From Fimenecus sp045631075 (GTDB taxonomy: Bacteria; Bacillota; Clostridia; Oscillospirales; Acutalibacteraceae): 40,541 bases of DNA. The translations under genes and the position numbers were made by a program. Below, in pieces: positions 16,607 through 26,734 of this stretch (its first letter is position 1; each line of letters begins with the position of its first letter). Under the pieces are notes generated by a model. It did no database searches, was not told the origin of the DNA, and saw only the letters and a program-made list of their open reading frames with translations. The DNA lies in NCBI GenBank assembly GCA_045631075.1, contig JAZQUC010000023.1, positions 1-40,541 on the forward strand. Direction: 5' to 3'.

Positions 16607-17236
16607 TTATTTTACATTTTTTGCAATTTTAATTAATTCTTCTTTTACAAAAGAAGCCGATACTTGATAAACATAATCATTTTTTATCCATATTATATTA
16701 TCAACATCAATGTTACCTTTACAATAAATATATTTTTGTCCATCAACGGTTATTTCTTCTGACACAAAATTTTCTGTATCAAAATTCATTTCACCTTCTG
16801 ACGAGCTTTTGATTATTGTAAAGAAATCACCATTTTCGTTAACATATTTATTGGTTTTGCTTTTCCCCATATCAATGCCTTCATCAAATCCAAACCCCTC
16901 TGGTATATATCCAACCTTGATTTCACCTACAACAGTATTCTTGTTATTTTCTGTTACTTTATATCTACTGAATTCATCCAAATTGTCAAGAATGTATTCA
17001 CGGGATGATGGAATTACGAAAGCTGTCAACAACATCATTGAGATAATCGCAGCTATCCACATAACTTTAATAGTTTTTGTTGTGAAAATATGGTAGTGGT
17101 CATCACGCATTTTATCGAATAACTTTTTCTTCCATCTATCGTGCCTTTTGCTACGCTCTGCTTCAGGTATTACATCAGGAAATGTGGCTAACCAATCATT
17201 AAATGATAATTCACAAGCTTGCGCTAATTTACTCAT
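16607..17236 (-). CDS. Anti-sigma factor, single-pass membrane protein (DUF4367-like)
   Basis: The 209-residue protein has an N-terminal cytoplasmic part (1-57, basic) and one transmembrane helix (about 58-76). The extracytoplasmic domain contains VGYIPEGFGFDEG and ends with VYQVSASFVKEEL, features of DUF4367-type sensors beside clostridial ECF sigma genes. Its ATG overlaps the last eight bases of the sigma gene, so the two are made together. It likely holds the sigma factor at the membrane until an envelope signal arrives. The signal is unknown. Confidence 0.8.
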   Translation of the reverse strand: MSKLAQACELSFNDWLATFPDVIPEAERSKRHDRWKKKLFDKMRDDHYHIFTTKTIKVMWIAAIISMMLLTAFVIPSSREYILDNLDEFSRYKVTENNKNTVVGEIKVGYIPEGFGFDEGIDMGKSKTNKYVNENGDFFTIIKSSSEGEMNFDTENFVSEEITVDGQKYIYCKGNIDVDNIIWIKNDYVYQVSASFVKEELIKIAKNVK

Positions 17237-17774
17237 TATAATTTTCGTCCTTTATAGTTTCTCTAATAAATTTCATTCCAAGCATACATTTTTTGCGAAC
17301 TAATGGTTCCGATATATCCAGTTTTTTGGCAATATCTGCACCACTCATTCCATAGACATACTTAAGATAAAATACATATCTGTATTTTTCGGGCATTGCA
17401 TTGATGGCGTCCTTTAACAGGATTGTGTCACAAACCTCAAATTCATCATCGGAAAGATTATAAAACTCTGAAAGGTCCGCATCAACCACGTTTTTAATAT
17501 GCTTTTTTTCTTTGCGATACATATCGATTGCAATGCATTTGGCTATAACTTTTACGTAGTTTCTAAAACCTTTATCGTCAAAATCTTGATTTATGTTATG
17601 AAAATCTTTTGCAAAATGAATCATTATTTCTTGTGCACAGTCTTCAGCTGCTTCTTTAGTTTTCAGATGGTCTTTTGCAATATAGAAAATGGTATTGTAA
17701 AATTTATTATAGAATTCTTCAAATCGTAGCTTATCCTCCTCATTCTGTAATAAGGCTAAACAGATTGACAACAT
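17229..17774 (-). CDS. ECF-type RNA polymerase sigma factor
   Basis: The 181-residue protein has region 2 (about 18-90, with LKTKEAAEDCAQEIMIHFA and the region 2.4-like FRNYVKVIAKCIAIDMYRKE). Region 4 follows (about 125-175, AINAMPEKYRYVFYLKYVYG and SGADIAKKLDISEPLVRKK). The start at ATG 17774 lies nine bases after AAAGGAG; the frame could extend to a TTG at 17795 that overlaps the ribosome site. A SigA-like promoter precedes it and no copy of the ECF element does. Autoregulation is therefore not evident. It forms an operon with the anti-sigma gene. Confidence 0.88.
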   Translation of the reverse strand: MLSICLALLQNEEDKLRFEEFYNKFYNTIFYIAKDHLKTKEAAEDCAQEIMIHFAKDFHNINQDFDDKGFRNYVKVIAKCIAIDMYRKEKKHIKNVVDADLSEFYNLSDDEFEVCDTILLKDAINAMPEKYRYVFYLKYVYGMSGADIAKKLDISEPLVRKKCMLGMKFIRETIKDENYNE

Positions 17775-17799
17775 ACATAATCTCTCCTTTTTCAAGAAA

Positions 17800-17828
17800 A
17801 TTATACATTATTGTCATAAATAAAGCAA
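17800..17828 (-). promoter_or_regulatory. SigA-type promoter of the ECF sigma operon
   Basis: On the minus strand TTGCTT (17828-17823), 17 bases, then TATAAT (17805-17800). It lies about 25 bases before the sigma start codon. Confidence 0.6.
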
Positions 17829-17918
17829 GGTGCGAAAAATTCTTTGCTAAGACACTAAATTTTACATGGAAATTTAATTTTGTTGTATTTTACAGAAAAC
17901 ACAATTTTATTATAAGAT

Positions 17919-17947
17919 GACGTAACAAAAGATATAAAGATAACGAT
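17919..17947 (+). promoter_or_regulatory. ECF sigma promoter of the RHS gene
   Basis: GACGTAACAAAA (17919-17930, GTAACA core 17922-17927), then 16 bases, then CGAT (17944-17947). The predicted leader is about 105 bases long. It matches the divergent element at 16578-16606 in sequence and spacing, which points to one sigma factor reading both. Confidence 0.7.
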
Positions 17948-18061
17948 TGATATTATATAGTAAATACGACCTATAATTAAGTAATAGTGGTTTATGTGGA
18001 GGTGTTAAAACAAGATTAATATGGTTTAAACAATATATCAAAAATATGAGGAGAAAAAATT

Positions 18062-21000
18062 ATGAAAAAGAAAACTAAAAAAGCATGTAAAATTTTATCA
18101 GTGTTTCTTGCATTATTAATTGCGATACAAATATTGCCATTACAGGTATTAGCTGAAAATATTACTGATGCTATTGCACATCAACAATTCATTAACGATG
18201 TTATAAATAATCCAACATCTGTAGAAGATGATTCTAATGCAGAAATTCTTTATGAAGTTAAAGAAAAACGAGATGAATACACCAAAGTATATAAAAAGAG
18301 TGACGGTTCATACACCGCAGTTATGACAGAGGAACCATTACATTATCTTTACAATGGTGAATGGGAAGAAATCAACAACTCAATGTCTCTTAATGGAAAT
18401 CTTTATACAAATTTAGATAATTTGTTTAATGTTGAACTTCCTGAAACCATTGATAGTAATGAAAACTTAACAGTCGAAAAAGATGGTTATGAGCTTTCAT
18501 TTAGTGTTGATGAAATTGAAGAAAGCTCTGCTACTGTTGAAAATAACATTGTTGTTAGTAACACTAATATCACTTTTGCTGACGAAGCAATTTCACAGAC
18601 TCAATCATCCGTTACATATAACAATGTTGCTGAAAACACAGATTTACAGTATATCGTTACTCCAAATTCTATCAAAGAAAACATTATTGTTTCAGATAAA
18701 GAAAGTGTTAAAGAAACATACACATTCACATTTGAAACAAACGGATTAAATGTTGAAAAACTTGATGAGGGTAGTGTTGCTTTTAAAGACGAAAATGATG
18801 AAGTTAAATTCAGAATTCCTCGCCCAGTAATGACAGATTCAGGTTTAGCATTTTCTTACGACATCAATGTTGCTTTGATTGAAAATGAAAATGGCACAGT
18901 TACACTTGAATACTCACCATCAAGTGAATGGACAAACAGTTCTGACCGTGTATATCCGATCACTATCGACCCTGCAATTCATGTTGAAAATGATGATGTA
19001 TCTTGGGTTGAAGATACTTGGGTATCATTTGACAGTGAGATTGAAAATTCGCAATATATTAACGGATATAATGATTGTGCTGGTGGTGTTATAAACCAAA
19101 CATCAACAAATTCGAACAATGAAACTAGATATCAAAATTCTGAAATATATACTAAATTTAACATTGCTGCATTAAAATCATTGGGCAATAATGTTGTATT
19201 TACTGAAGTTCAATATCTCTTTATCGGTGCTTCAGTTGATGGTAAAGCTTTTGCAAAAGAAATCACGTCACCAGTTGATTTAACAACTGTAACTTATGCA
19301 TCAAAACCTTCACTTAATGATGAAATAATTGATTATTATACTTCACCTTACTCTTCAGACGAAATGTTAAATGGGTTAAAATTTTCGTATATTCATTTTA
19401 ACTTAACCAAACCTTTGAATGATTGGTATAATGGTGCAAAAAATAATGGTTTTGCCGTTGTTGCTGGCAATGAGGAATATATTGGCTTATTTATATTGAA
19501 TGGTGTTACAACATCAAGTTCTGATACTAACACCTATACAACAGCAATAGTTATGGACTATGTTGATATGGGTGGATATAATGAAAACCTTAATTATCAT
19601 AGCCAATCGGTTGGTAGGGCCGGCACAGGATATGTCAATGATTTCACACAGCAACTTTCTATTATTCGTGAAGACCTTTCAATTGATGGCAATATCATGC
19701 CAGTAACTGTTGGTATGATTTACAACTCTGCAACTTATGATAAAATGAGTGAATTGAATTATGACACTATGATGGCATACGGTAATGGTTGGACACCTAA
19801 TTATTTGCGTGCGCATGTTAGAATGTCAAATAATCAACTCGCCTACTTCACCGAAAGTGGTTCAGAAATTGACTATACATATTCTATAATAAATGGTGAA
19901 GTTACATTTGAAGAAACATATTCTGATGTCTATGGTGAATATGGATATGCTATTGAATATTTTCCATCTATAGATGGAAAACCTGAATATGTCGTAATAA
20001 CTCGTCCTGATGGTTTAGAAGAAAGATTTAACGAGTGTGGATTATTAACTTCTGTCACCAACTCTGACTATCCATCACAAAACATAAATATCACATACGA
20101 TGAAACAAATAGAATTGACTTTATTACTGATGGTGTTGGTAGAGAATATGACTACATTTATGACGATGCAACTAATTTGTTATCAAAGATTAAATGCTAT
20201 GGTGCTAATCGAACAGAGATAAAAGCGGGTACTACTACATCACCTCTTGAAGTCAATTATGCTTATGATGAAAATGAGAATCTTACTTCAGTAACTTTCC
20301 CTGATGGCAAATCTGCTACATATACATATGACGCAAATGGAAACATTACATCAATCGTAAACATTAATAGTAATCGCATTGTATATGACTATGATATAAA
20401 TGGAAGAATTACAAATATTACAGAACAAGCGTTAGATGGTACAGAATATATTGATGGCAATTCGCTTTCATATGTTCGTTTAAGTCCTACACAAATCAAG
20501 CTTATTGATGCTGTTGGAAACTTTGAAACATATCAATTCAACAGTAACGGAACTCTACTTTATACAATTGATAGCAATGGAAATTATGCAATAAATAATG
20601 TTGAAGGTTCTACTTATAATTCATTCTTCATCTCATCCAATGACTATCGTACAAATGCTGAAAACTTATTACTTAATTCAAGTTTCGAAAAGGAATATAG
20701 TATATTAAACACATCACGTGCAAAATATTGGGAAAATTCCAGTTTTGCCTTTGAACGAACAGCATCGAATAATGCGTGCTTGGGTGATTATGTTTATACC
20801 GTGTCTCAAGACATCAAAGCTACGGTTTATCAAAAACAAACAGTAAATGTTTTATCAGGCGGTAAATACACATTCTCAGCATATGTTAGGTCGGATGAAA
20901 AAAATGAAGAAAAAGACATTGAAAAAGATGTTGTAAGATTATATTTAAACATATCATCATACGATAGCTCCAATACTAAAACAAATAGCAAATCAATTCC

Positions 21001-24000
21001 TGTTGAATCTACCTATGGAGAATGGCAAAGATACTGGGTTGCTCTTGATGCTCCAGAAGATACGGTGAAGATTGTTGTTGAATTTGGCTTTAAGAATTCT
21101 CAAGGTACATATTGTATTGACAATGTTCAACTGGAACAAACAAGCTCAGTCAACAAATACAATTATATTGAAAATGGAGGATTTAGAAAAGATATCGAAG
21201 GTTGGGAAACAGAATCAAATTATTCAATTGTAGATACAACGATAAATGATTCAAATAAGAAGGCTGTTTTATTTAATGGTAATATTGATGGTGCAAATGT
21301 AATTTATCAAACTGTTAGAATTGATGGTGAAAAAGGTGATATTTTCACCATTGGTGGATGGTTAAACGGTTTATTTGTTAATTCAACAACTAATAATACA
21401 ATAATAAAGAATCTAACTAATGAACCTAATAATGGCAATATATTCAATTTTACAAATAATCGTTTTGCCCAAATTGAGTTATCATATCAATACACGGAGC
21501 AAAATGCTGATGGTGACATAGAAAATTTAAAAGAAATAATAATTGTACCGTTCTGTGAAAATATAAATGACTGGCAATTTGCAACAAAAGACTTCATGCT
21601 TAAAAGTAATTGTGAAGAAGTTTTAGTTGCCATTCATTACTCTAAAAACCTCAATTCAGCTTCAATTTCAAGTGTTGAACTTACTAAAAATGAGAATGAG
21701 TTTGTCTATGGAGATGAAAATAGCTCAGAAGAAAATGTTTCAGATGAAGATAATCCAAATATATCAACTAAAACTTGTAATTGTGCTAATTGCGAAGAAC
21801 CAAATTGTAAATGTTCATGCAGCAGTGCAGCGCTTTGCTACTGTGTTCAGTGCTTTAATAAATACAACACTACAGAAAAGGACGAATTTGGAAATATAAT
21901 TTCAAACACATGTTTTGATGGCATAAGAAAAATTGAGACATTAACTCGTTTTACATACAATGGTAACTATCTCTTTTCTGAAACAGACGCAGATGGAAAT
22001 ACCATTGAGTATACGTATGATCAAATTAACGGTTTGTTGCTTGCTATCGAGGATGCAAAAAACAGTATTACTTCATATGCTTATAATGATAGTAATTCGT
22101 TAACAAAGATTTCGAATAAATATACAAATCCAGAAACGGGCGAAACCATAGAAATATTTGGTGAATATAATTATGAAAATGATAAAATAGTAAGCGTAAC
22201 GCATAATGGTTTTTCATATAATTTTTCCTATAATGAGTGGGGTCATTTAAATCAAGTTTCTATTGGACAACAACCCATATTATCTTATGAATATGGTACC
22301 GAAGCTTTTAGTGGACGAATAAATCGTACAATATATCATCATAGTGATACAGATAAAACTATAACAGAATACTTGTATGATAAAATGGGAAACATTATTG
22401 AAATTCTTGTTAATGATGAAACCAAATTCTTATATACGTATGATGCACTTGGTAATTTAACCGAAATAATTAAAACTGATTGCAGAAGGATTCATTATAC
22501 AGATTATAGAACTGAAATATTTGATGTTAACGATAATTATATTTATTCGTTGGATGCATCCGAAAACTACAAAATGATTGAAAAAATCGATGATGTAACA
22601 TATACAACAACATCAAATAAGAATGGTATATTTGGTGATTTTATTGAAGGACAATTTGTGGATGAAAAACTTGTTTCTACCGAAAATGTATCTGTTGGTA
22701 TGACTTTTCTTAAGGATTGGTTTGGTCGATACCAAGCTAATGCCATAGCTACTGTAAATACAGCGGAGAATGGCAATACATCGACATCAATTTATACCGA
22801 ATACATATATCCAGATTATTATGAAGAGAACAAAACATCTCATCGTGTACAATCATATATTAATAATATATATTCATATTTTAGTGATAATGTATTCGAA
22901 ACAATTCCAGAAGAAATTCAAGGTTTCACCTATAAATATGATGAAAATGGAAATATAACTGCTGAATATGAATATTATTCTTCTGTATCTACTGATTCTA
23001 CGGTAGGGAATAATTCAGAAAATCTACGATATGAATATTTTTATGATGGATTTAACCAGCTCACAAAATATAATGATTATGTGTCGGAGCCGGGTAATGT
23101 ACACACATATAAATATCAATATGATTTTGCAGGAAATATACAATCTAAAGCAAAGTATATAAACGATGTGGAAATGCTTGGTGAACCAACTTCAACAACT
23201 AATTATTCATACGATAATGTTTGGAAGGATAAACTAAAGAAATATGATGATGTAGAAATTGTATATGATAATATAGGCAATCCTCTATCGTTAATGGGAG
23301 CAGAGTTGACTTGGACTGGAAAACAATTAAATTCATATCAATTCACAACGAAAGTAGATAATATTGACAAAGAAATACGCATAGAGTATATTTATGATGA
23401 AAGTGGTTTGATACATGAAAAGTATGTTTATGTAAACAATCAAATATCCGAAAAATATAATTATACTTGGCTTTATGGCAAATTAGTTAATCAAATTTAT
23501 ACTAAATATGAATCTGATGGTTCAGAAACAGCATATACCTTTAAATTCCTTTATGATTTATACAATTCTCCTTATGGAGTTATTGTTAATAATTCAATGA
23601 CATATCTTTATATAAAGAATCTCCAAGGCGATGTAGTACGAATAATAAATAATTTTGATGAAACTGTACTTACATATACATATGATGCATGGGGTAGTCC
23701 GAATCCAACAAAACATGATGTTGCTCAAGATGAACTTATTGCTAATATTTCCAATGGATTCCCAACAATTTATCGTGGGTACTACTATGATTATGATAGT
23801 GAGTTGTATTTTATCAAAGGTAGATACTACAGTCCTGAAATAGGTAGATTCATAAATGCTAACTCCACTGATAATCTTTCTTATGCAAATAGTGCGTTGG
23901 ATTTCAACTTGTATAGTTACTGCGAAAACAATCCAATAACATATGCAGTTAAGGATATCAATTCAGAATATTTAAGTGCAATTCATTCTAATTATTTATA

Positions 24001-24508
24001 CAACCAAGAACTGTCTAAAGATATAACGGGTTATATATACAATCAGAAGGCAGGAGATGTATCAAAAATGCATCTTGGATTTAATACAATAAATAGGGAT
24101 GGTTGTGGAATAATCGCTACATATAATGCCATGGTAATGCTTGGTAATAATTCTATCAAATTATGTGACATTATCCAGGAGTTTGAAATAAATGGTGTAC
24201 ATCTTTATGGACTCTTTGGTGCAACCCCAGCAGGTATAGTTAAATTCTTTAAGACAAGAGGAAATGCAGTTATCATTTCTTACGATGTAGATAATTTTGA
24301 TGACTATACAAAAGATAGTAAGGCAAATATACTTTTTTATAATCATGATGGTGGTGGACATTATATAGCTTTGAAAAAAGAAGGTTCTGAATATCAATGT
24401 TATAATGTGACATGTAGTGCTTCAAAGAGTGAAAAAATAAAAGGTAACATAAAAGATACTTTGAATAGCATGAACTGTAAAGGGCGTATGTTGATATCAA
24501 TTTCATAA
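18062..24508 (+). CDS. Giant secreted RHS/YD-repeat protein with C39/papain-like C-terminal domain
   Basis: The 2148-residue protein has a signal peptide (1-31, ending VLA-EN) and an N-terminal region typical of WapA-like proteins. A DNRLRE-type domain follows YPITIDPAIHV (about 297-500). YD repeats such as YDANGNITSI and YDENGNITAEY run on both sides of two carbohydrate-binding-like jelly-roll domains (about 865-1215, LNSSFE and NGGF starts). A knot with nine Cys in 26 residues lies at 1239-1264. The RHS-associated core is YYYDYDSELYF...GRYYSPEIGRF (from 1907). The variable C-terminal domain (about 1970-2148) has DGCGIIATYNAM (Cys2015), GGGHYIAL (His2100) and Asn2115, a papain/C39-like triad. 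The core usually encapsulates and releases a toxin tip. It has its own ECF promoter and GAGGAGAAAAAATT before the ATG. No immunity gene is obvious. Confidence 0.85.
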   Translation: MKKKTKKACKILSVFLALLIAIQILPLQVLAENITDAIAHQQFINDVINNPTSVEDDSNAEILYEVKEKRDEYTKVYKKSDGSYTAVMTEEPLHYLYNGEWEEINNSMSLNGNLYTNLDNLFNVELPETIDSNENLTVEKDGYELSFSVDEIEESSATVENNIVVSNTNITFADEAISQTQSSVTYNNVAENTDLQYIVTPNSIKENIIVSDKESVKETYTFTFETNGLNVEKLDEGSVAFKDENDEVKFRIPRPVMTDSGLAFSYDINVALIENENGTVTLEYSPSSEWTNSSDRVYPITIDPAIHVENDDVSWVEDTWVSFDSEIENSQYINGYNDCAGGVINQTSTNSNNETRYQNSEIYTKFNIAALKSLGNNVVFTEVQYLFIGASVDGKAFAKEITSPVDLTTVTYASKPSLNDEIIDYYTSPYSSDEMLNGLKFSYIHFNLTKPLNDWYNGAKNNGFAVVAGNEEYIGLFILNGVTTSSSDTNTYTTAIVMDYVDMGGYNENLNYHSQSVGRAGTGYVNDFTQQLSIIREDLSIDGNIMPVTVGMIYNSATYDKMSELNYDTMMAYGNGWTPNYLRAHVRMSNNQLAYFTESGSEIDYTYSIINGEVTFEETYSDVYGEYGYAIEYFPSIDGKPEYVVITRPDGLEERFNECGLLTSVTNSDYPSQNINITYDETNRIDFITDGVGREYDYIYDDATNLLSKIKCYGANRTEIKAGTTTSPLEVNYAYDENENLTSVTFPDGKSATYTYDANGNITSIVNINSNRIVYDYDINGRITNITEQALDGTEYIDGNSLSYVRLSPTQIKLIDAVGNFETYQFNSNGTLLYTIDSNGNYAINNVEGSTYNSFFISSNDYRTNAENLLLNSSFEKEYSILNTSRAKYWENSSFAFERTASNNACLGDYVYTVSQDIKATVYQKQTVNVLSGGKYTFSAYVRSDEKNEEKDIEKDVVRLYLNISSYDSSNTKTNSKSIPVESTYGEWQRYWVALDAPEDTVKIVVEFGFKNSQGTYCIDNVQLEQTSSVNKYNYIENGGFRKDIEGWETESNYSIVDTTINDSNKKAVLFNGNIDGANVIYQTVRIDGEKGDIFTIGGWLNGLFVNSTTNNTIIKNLTNEPNNGNIFNFTNNRFAQIELSYQYTEQNADGDIENLKEIIIVPFCENINDWQFATKDFMLKSNCEEVLVAIHYSKNLNSASISSVELTKNENEFVYGDENSSEENVSDEDNPNISTKTCNCANCEEPNCKCSCSSAALCYCVQCFNKYNTTEKDEFGNIISNTCFDGIRKIETLTRFTYNGNYLFSETDADGNTIEYTYDQINGLLLAIEDAKNSITSYAYNDSNSLTKISNKYTNPETGETIEIFGEYNYENDKIVSVTHNGFSYNFSYNEWGHLNQVSIGQQPILSYEYGTEAFSGRINRTIYHHSDTDKTITEYLYDKMGNIIEILVNDETKFLYTYDALGNLTEIIKTDCRRIHYTDYRTEIFDVNDNYIYSLDASENYKMIEKIDDVTYTTTSNKNGIFGDFIEGQFVDEKLVSTENVSVGMTFLKDWFGRYQANAIATVNTAENGNTSTSIYTEYIYPDYYEENKTSHRVQSYINNIYSYFSDNVFETIPEEIQGFTYKYDENGNITAEYEYYSSVSTDSTVGNNSENLRYEYFYDGFNQLTKYNDYVSEPGNVHTYKYQYDFAGNIQSKAKYINDVEMLGEPTSTTNYSYDNVWKDKLKKYDDVEIVYDNIGNPLSLMGAELTWTGKQLNSYQFTTKVDNIDKEIRIEYIYDESGLIHEKYVYVNNQISEKYNYTWLYGKLVNQIYTKYESDGSETAYTFKFLYDLYNSPYGVIVNNSMTYLYIKNLQGDVVRIINNFDETVLTYTYDAWGSPNPTKHDVAQDELIANISNGFPTIYRGYYYDYDSELYFIKGRYYSPEIGRFINANSTDNLSYANSALDFNLYSYCENNPITYAVKDINSEYLSAIHSNYLYNQELSKDITGYIYNQKAGDVSKMHLGFNTINRDGCGIIATYNAMVMLGNNSIKLCDIIQEFEINGVHLYGLFGATPAGIVKFFKTRGNAVIISYDVDNFDDYTKDSKANILFYNHDGGGHYIALKKEGSEYQCYNVTCSASKSEKIKGNIKDTLNSMNCKGRMLISIS

Positions 24509-24583
24509 ATGAGTATTAGATTTAGTTTATATCATACATTATAATATAAGTAGTATTTGATTATGATAAAAGGAGATAGTTTT

Positions 24584-26734
24584 ATGCATAGAAGCACTAA
24601 AATCATATCAGTTTTTTTGACATTGGTAATAGTAGTATCTGTTTTTTTTATTACAGCAAGTGCTATTGGTGAAACATCAGGCACTTGTGGTGATAATCTA
24701 AATTGGATCTTAGATTTATCAACAAAAACCTTAACAATTTCTGGTACAGGTTCTATGACCGATTATAGTTCTAGTTTTAATTCACCATGGTATTTTAGGA
24801 GAAGTTCTATAAAAACAGTTATCATAGAAGATGGTGTGACATCAATAGGTGATTATTCATTTTATTATCATCAAGAGATTATAAGTGTAACAATACCAGA
24901 TAGTGTAACAGAAATTGGTGAGTATGCATTTAAATATTGTTCTAATTTGGAAAACATTAGAATTCCTGATGGAGTAACCGTAGTTAGTTCTTCTACATTT
25001 GCGCATTGTTCAAAGATTACGAGTATAACGATTCCTAATAGTGTAACTACAATTGAGGAACTGGCTTTTTTCGCTTGTTATAGTTTAACTGATATTATAA
25101 TTCCTGATAGTGTAATATTAATTGGTGAATCAGCATTTGAATCTTGTCGAAAAGCACAAAGCATAACAATTGGTAATGGTGTTAAAACCATCGGTAAATG
25201 GGCTTTTGCTAAATGTGATAGCCTTACTGAAATAGCAATACCTGCAAATGTAATCACAATTGAATGTACTGCGTTTAGTGATTGTGAAAGTCTTGGAAAA
25301 ATAACTGTTGATAGTAATAATTTATACTATTCAAATGATGATTATGGTGTGTTATTCAATAAAGACAAAACAACGCTTGTTCAATATCCATCAGGTAGTG
25401 CTTCAACAAATTATGTAATACCTAATAGCGTAACAACACTTTGTACATATGCATTTTGTTATGCATCAAACCTTGAAAGTGTGACGATTCCTGATAGTAT
25501 AACATCGCTTGATGACTTTGTGTTTGATAATAAATACGATTTGATTCTATATTATAAAGGTACTCAGGCACAGTGGGATGAATTATTAGCTAATAACAGT
25601 GAAACATCAGAATATCTTAAAAACTATACTGTAATTTGTGCAGATAATACAACATATCCATCAGGTATCTGTGGTGATAATCTAATATGGCTTTTTAATG
25701 CTGAAACAAATACATTGACAATTTCAGGTACAGGTGCAATGTATGATTATGAAATTGATGATGTGTCAGGCTTTATCAATCAACCATGGTATAATTTTAG
25801 CAGAGACATTAAGCATATAGTTGTTGAAGATGGTGTAACAAGTATTGGTGAAGCTGCATTTACTTCTTGTGATGCTACAGATATTACAATTGGCGATAGT
25901 GTAGCATCAATCGGCAGTGAAGCAATAAAGTATTGTGATTACCTTACTGAAATAATCGTTGATGAAGATAACCAATATTATTCAAATGATGAATTTGGTG
26001 TGCTTTTCAATAAGGATAAAACAACATTGATTCATTATCCTATTGGTAACCAAAGAGAAAATTATACTATTCCTGATGGTGTTAAAGTTATTGGAACATA
26101 TGCATTCGATAAATGCAACAAAACTCTTTTAAAAGTAACTATTCCGAAAAGTGTAACAACAATTGAAAAATTTGCGTTTAATGTGACCGGTTTCTTGGCA
26201 TATTATAAAGTTGATTATGTAGGTACACAAGCTGAATGGAATTTGGTTTCTGTTGATGGGACAAATGATATTGCAGTAACTTATCTGGAACAAGAGCATA
26301 AACACGATTATGAATCAGTAGTAACAGCACCAACTTGTACAGAACAGGGCTATACCACATACACTTGCGAATGTGGTGACACTTATGTTGATGATTATGT
26401 AGATGCTCTTGGTCATACATCTTCAACTGCAGTTGAAGAAAACTATGTTGCTCCAACTTGTACAGAAAATGGTAGTAAAGATGTAGTTGTTTATTGTTCA
26501 GTATGTTACGAAGAAATCAGCCGTGAAACAGTTGTTCTTGAAGCAACAGGTCATGCAGATAACGATGGTAACGGATATTGTGATGTAGACAACGAGCTCC
26601 TTGACCCATTAGTAGAATGTGAACATGCTTGTCACAAAGATGGCTTAACAAATCTTATCTGGAAAATTATCAATTTCCTCAATCAATTATTAGGTTTAAA
26701 CAATATTTGCTCTTGTGGTGTAGCACACTATTAA
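24584..26734 (+). CDS. BspA-type leucine-rich-repeat surface protein
   Basis: The 716-residue protein has a signal peptide (first about 27 residues, ending TASAIG). Two blocks of TpLRR/BspA repeats follow, each preceded by a GTCGDNL/GICGDNL module with W and LTISGTGAM. Repeats read like VTSIGDYSFYY, ITIPNSVTTIEELAFFAC and IIIPDSVILIGESAFESC. Two Cys-rich modules come next (CTEQGYTTYTCECGDTYV and CTENGSKDVVVYCSVCYEE). The C terminus is CEHACHKDG, then a hydrophobic WKIINFLNQLLGL stretch, then CSCGVAHY. The start at 24584 follows AAAAGGAGATAG. It lies 75 bases after the RHS gene and may share its transcript. Such proteins usually act in adhesion. Confidence 0.85.
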   Translation: MHRSTKIISVFLTLVIVVSVFFITASAIGETSGTCGDNLNWILDLSTKTLTISGTGSMTDYSSSFNSPWYFRRSSIKTVIIEDGVTSIGDYSFYYHQEIISVTIPDSVTEIGEYAFKYCSNLENIRIPDGVTVVSSSTFAHCSKITSITIPNSVTTIEELAFFACYSLTDIIIPDSVILIGESAFESCRKAQSITIGNGVKTIGKWAFAKCDSLTEIAIPANVITIECTAFSDCESLGKITVDSNNLYYSNDDYGVLFNKDKTTLVQYPSGSASTNYVIPNSVTTLCTYAFCYASNLESVTIPDSITSLDDFVFDNKYDLILYYKGTQAQWDELLANNSETSEYLKNYTVICADNTTYPSGICGDNLIWLFNAETNTLTISGTGAMYDYEIDDVSGFINQPWYNFSRDIKHIVVEDGVTSIGEAAFTSCDATDITIGDSVASIGSEAIKYCDYLTEIIVDEDNQYYSNDEFGVLFNKDKTTLIHYPIGNQRENYTIPDGVKVIGTYAFDKCNKTLLKVTIPKSVTTIEKFAFNVTGFLAYYKVDYVGTQAEWNLVSVDGTNDIAVTYLEQEHKHDYESVVTAPTCTEQGYTTYTCECGDTYVDDYVDALGHTSSTAVEENYVAPTCTENGSKDVVVYCSVCYEEISRETVVLEATGHADNDGNGYCDVDNELLDPLVECEHACHKDGLTNLIWKIINFLNQLLGLNNICSCGVAHY

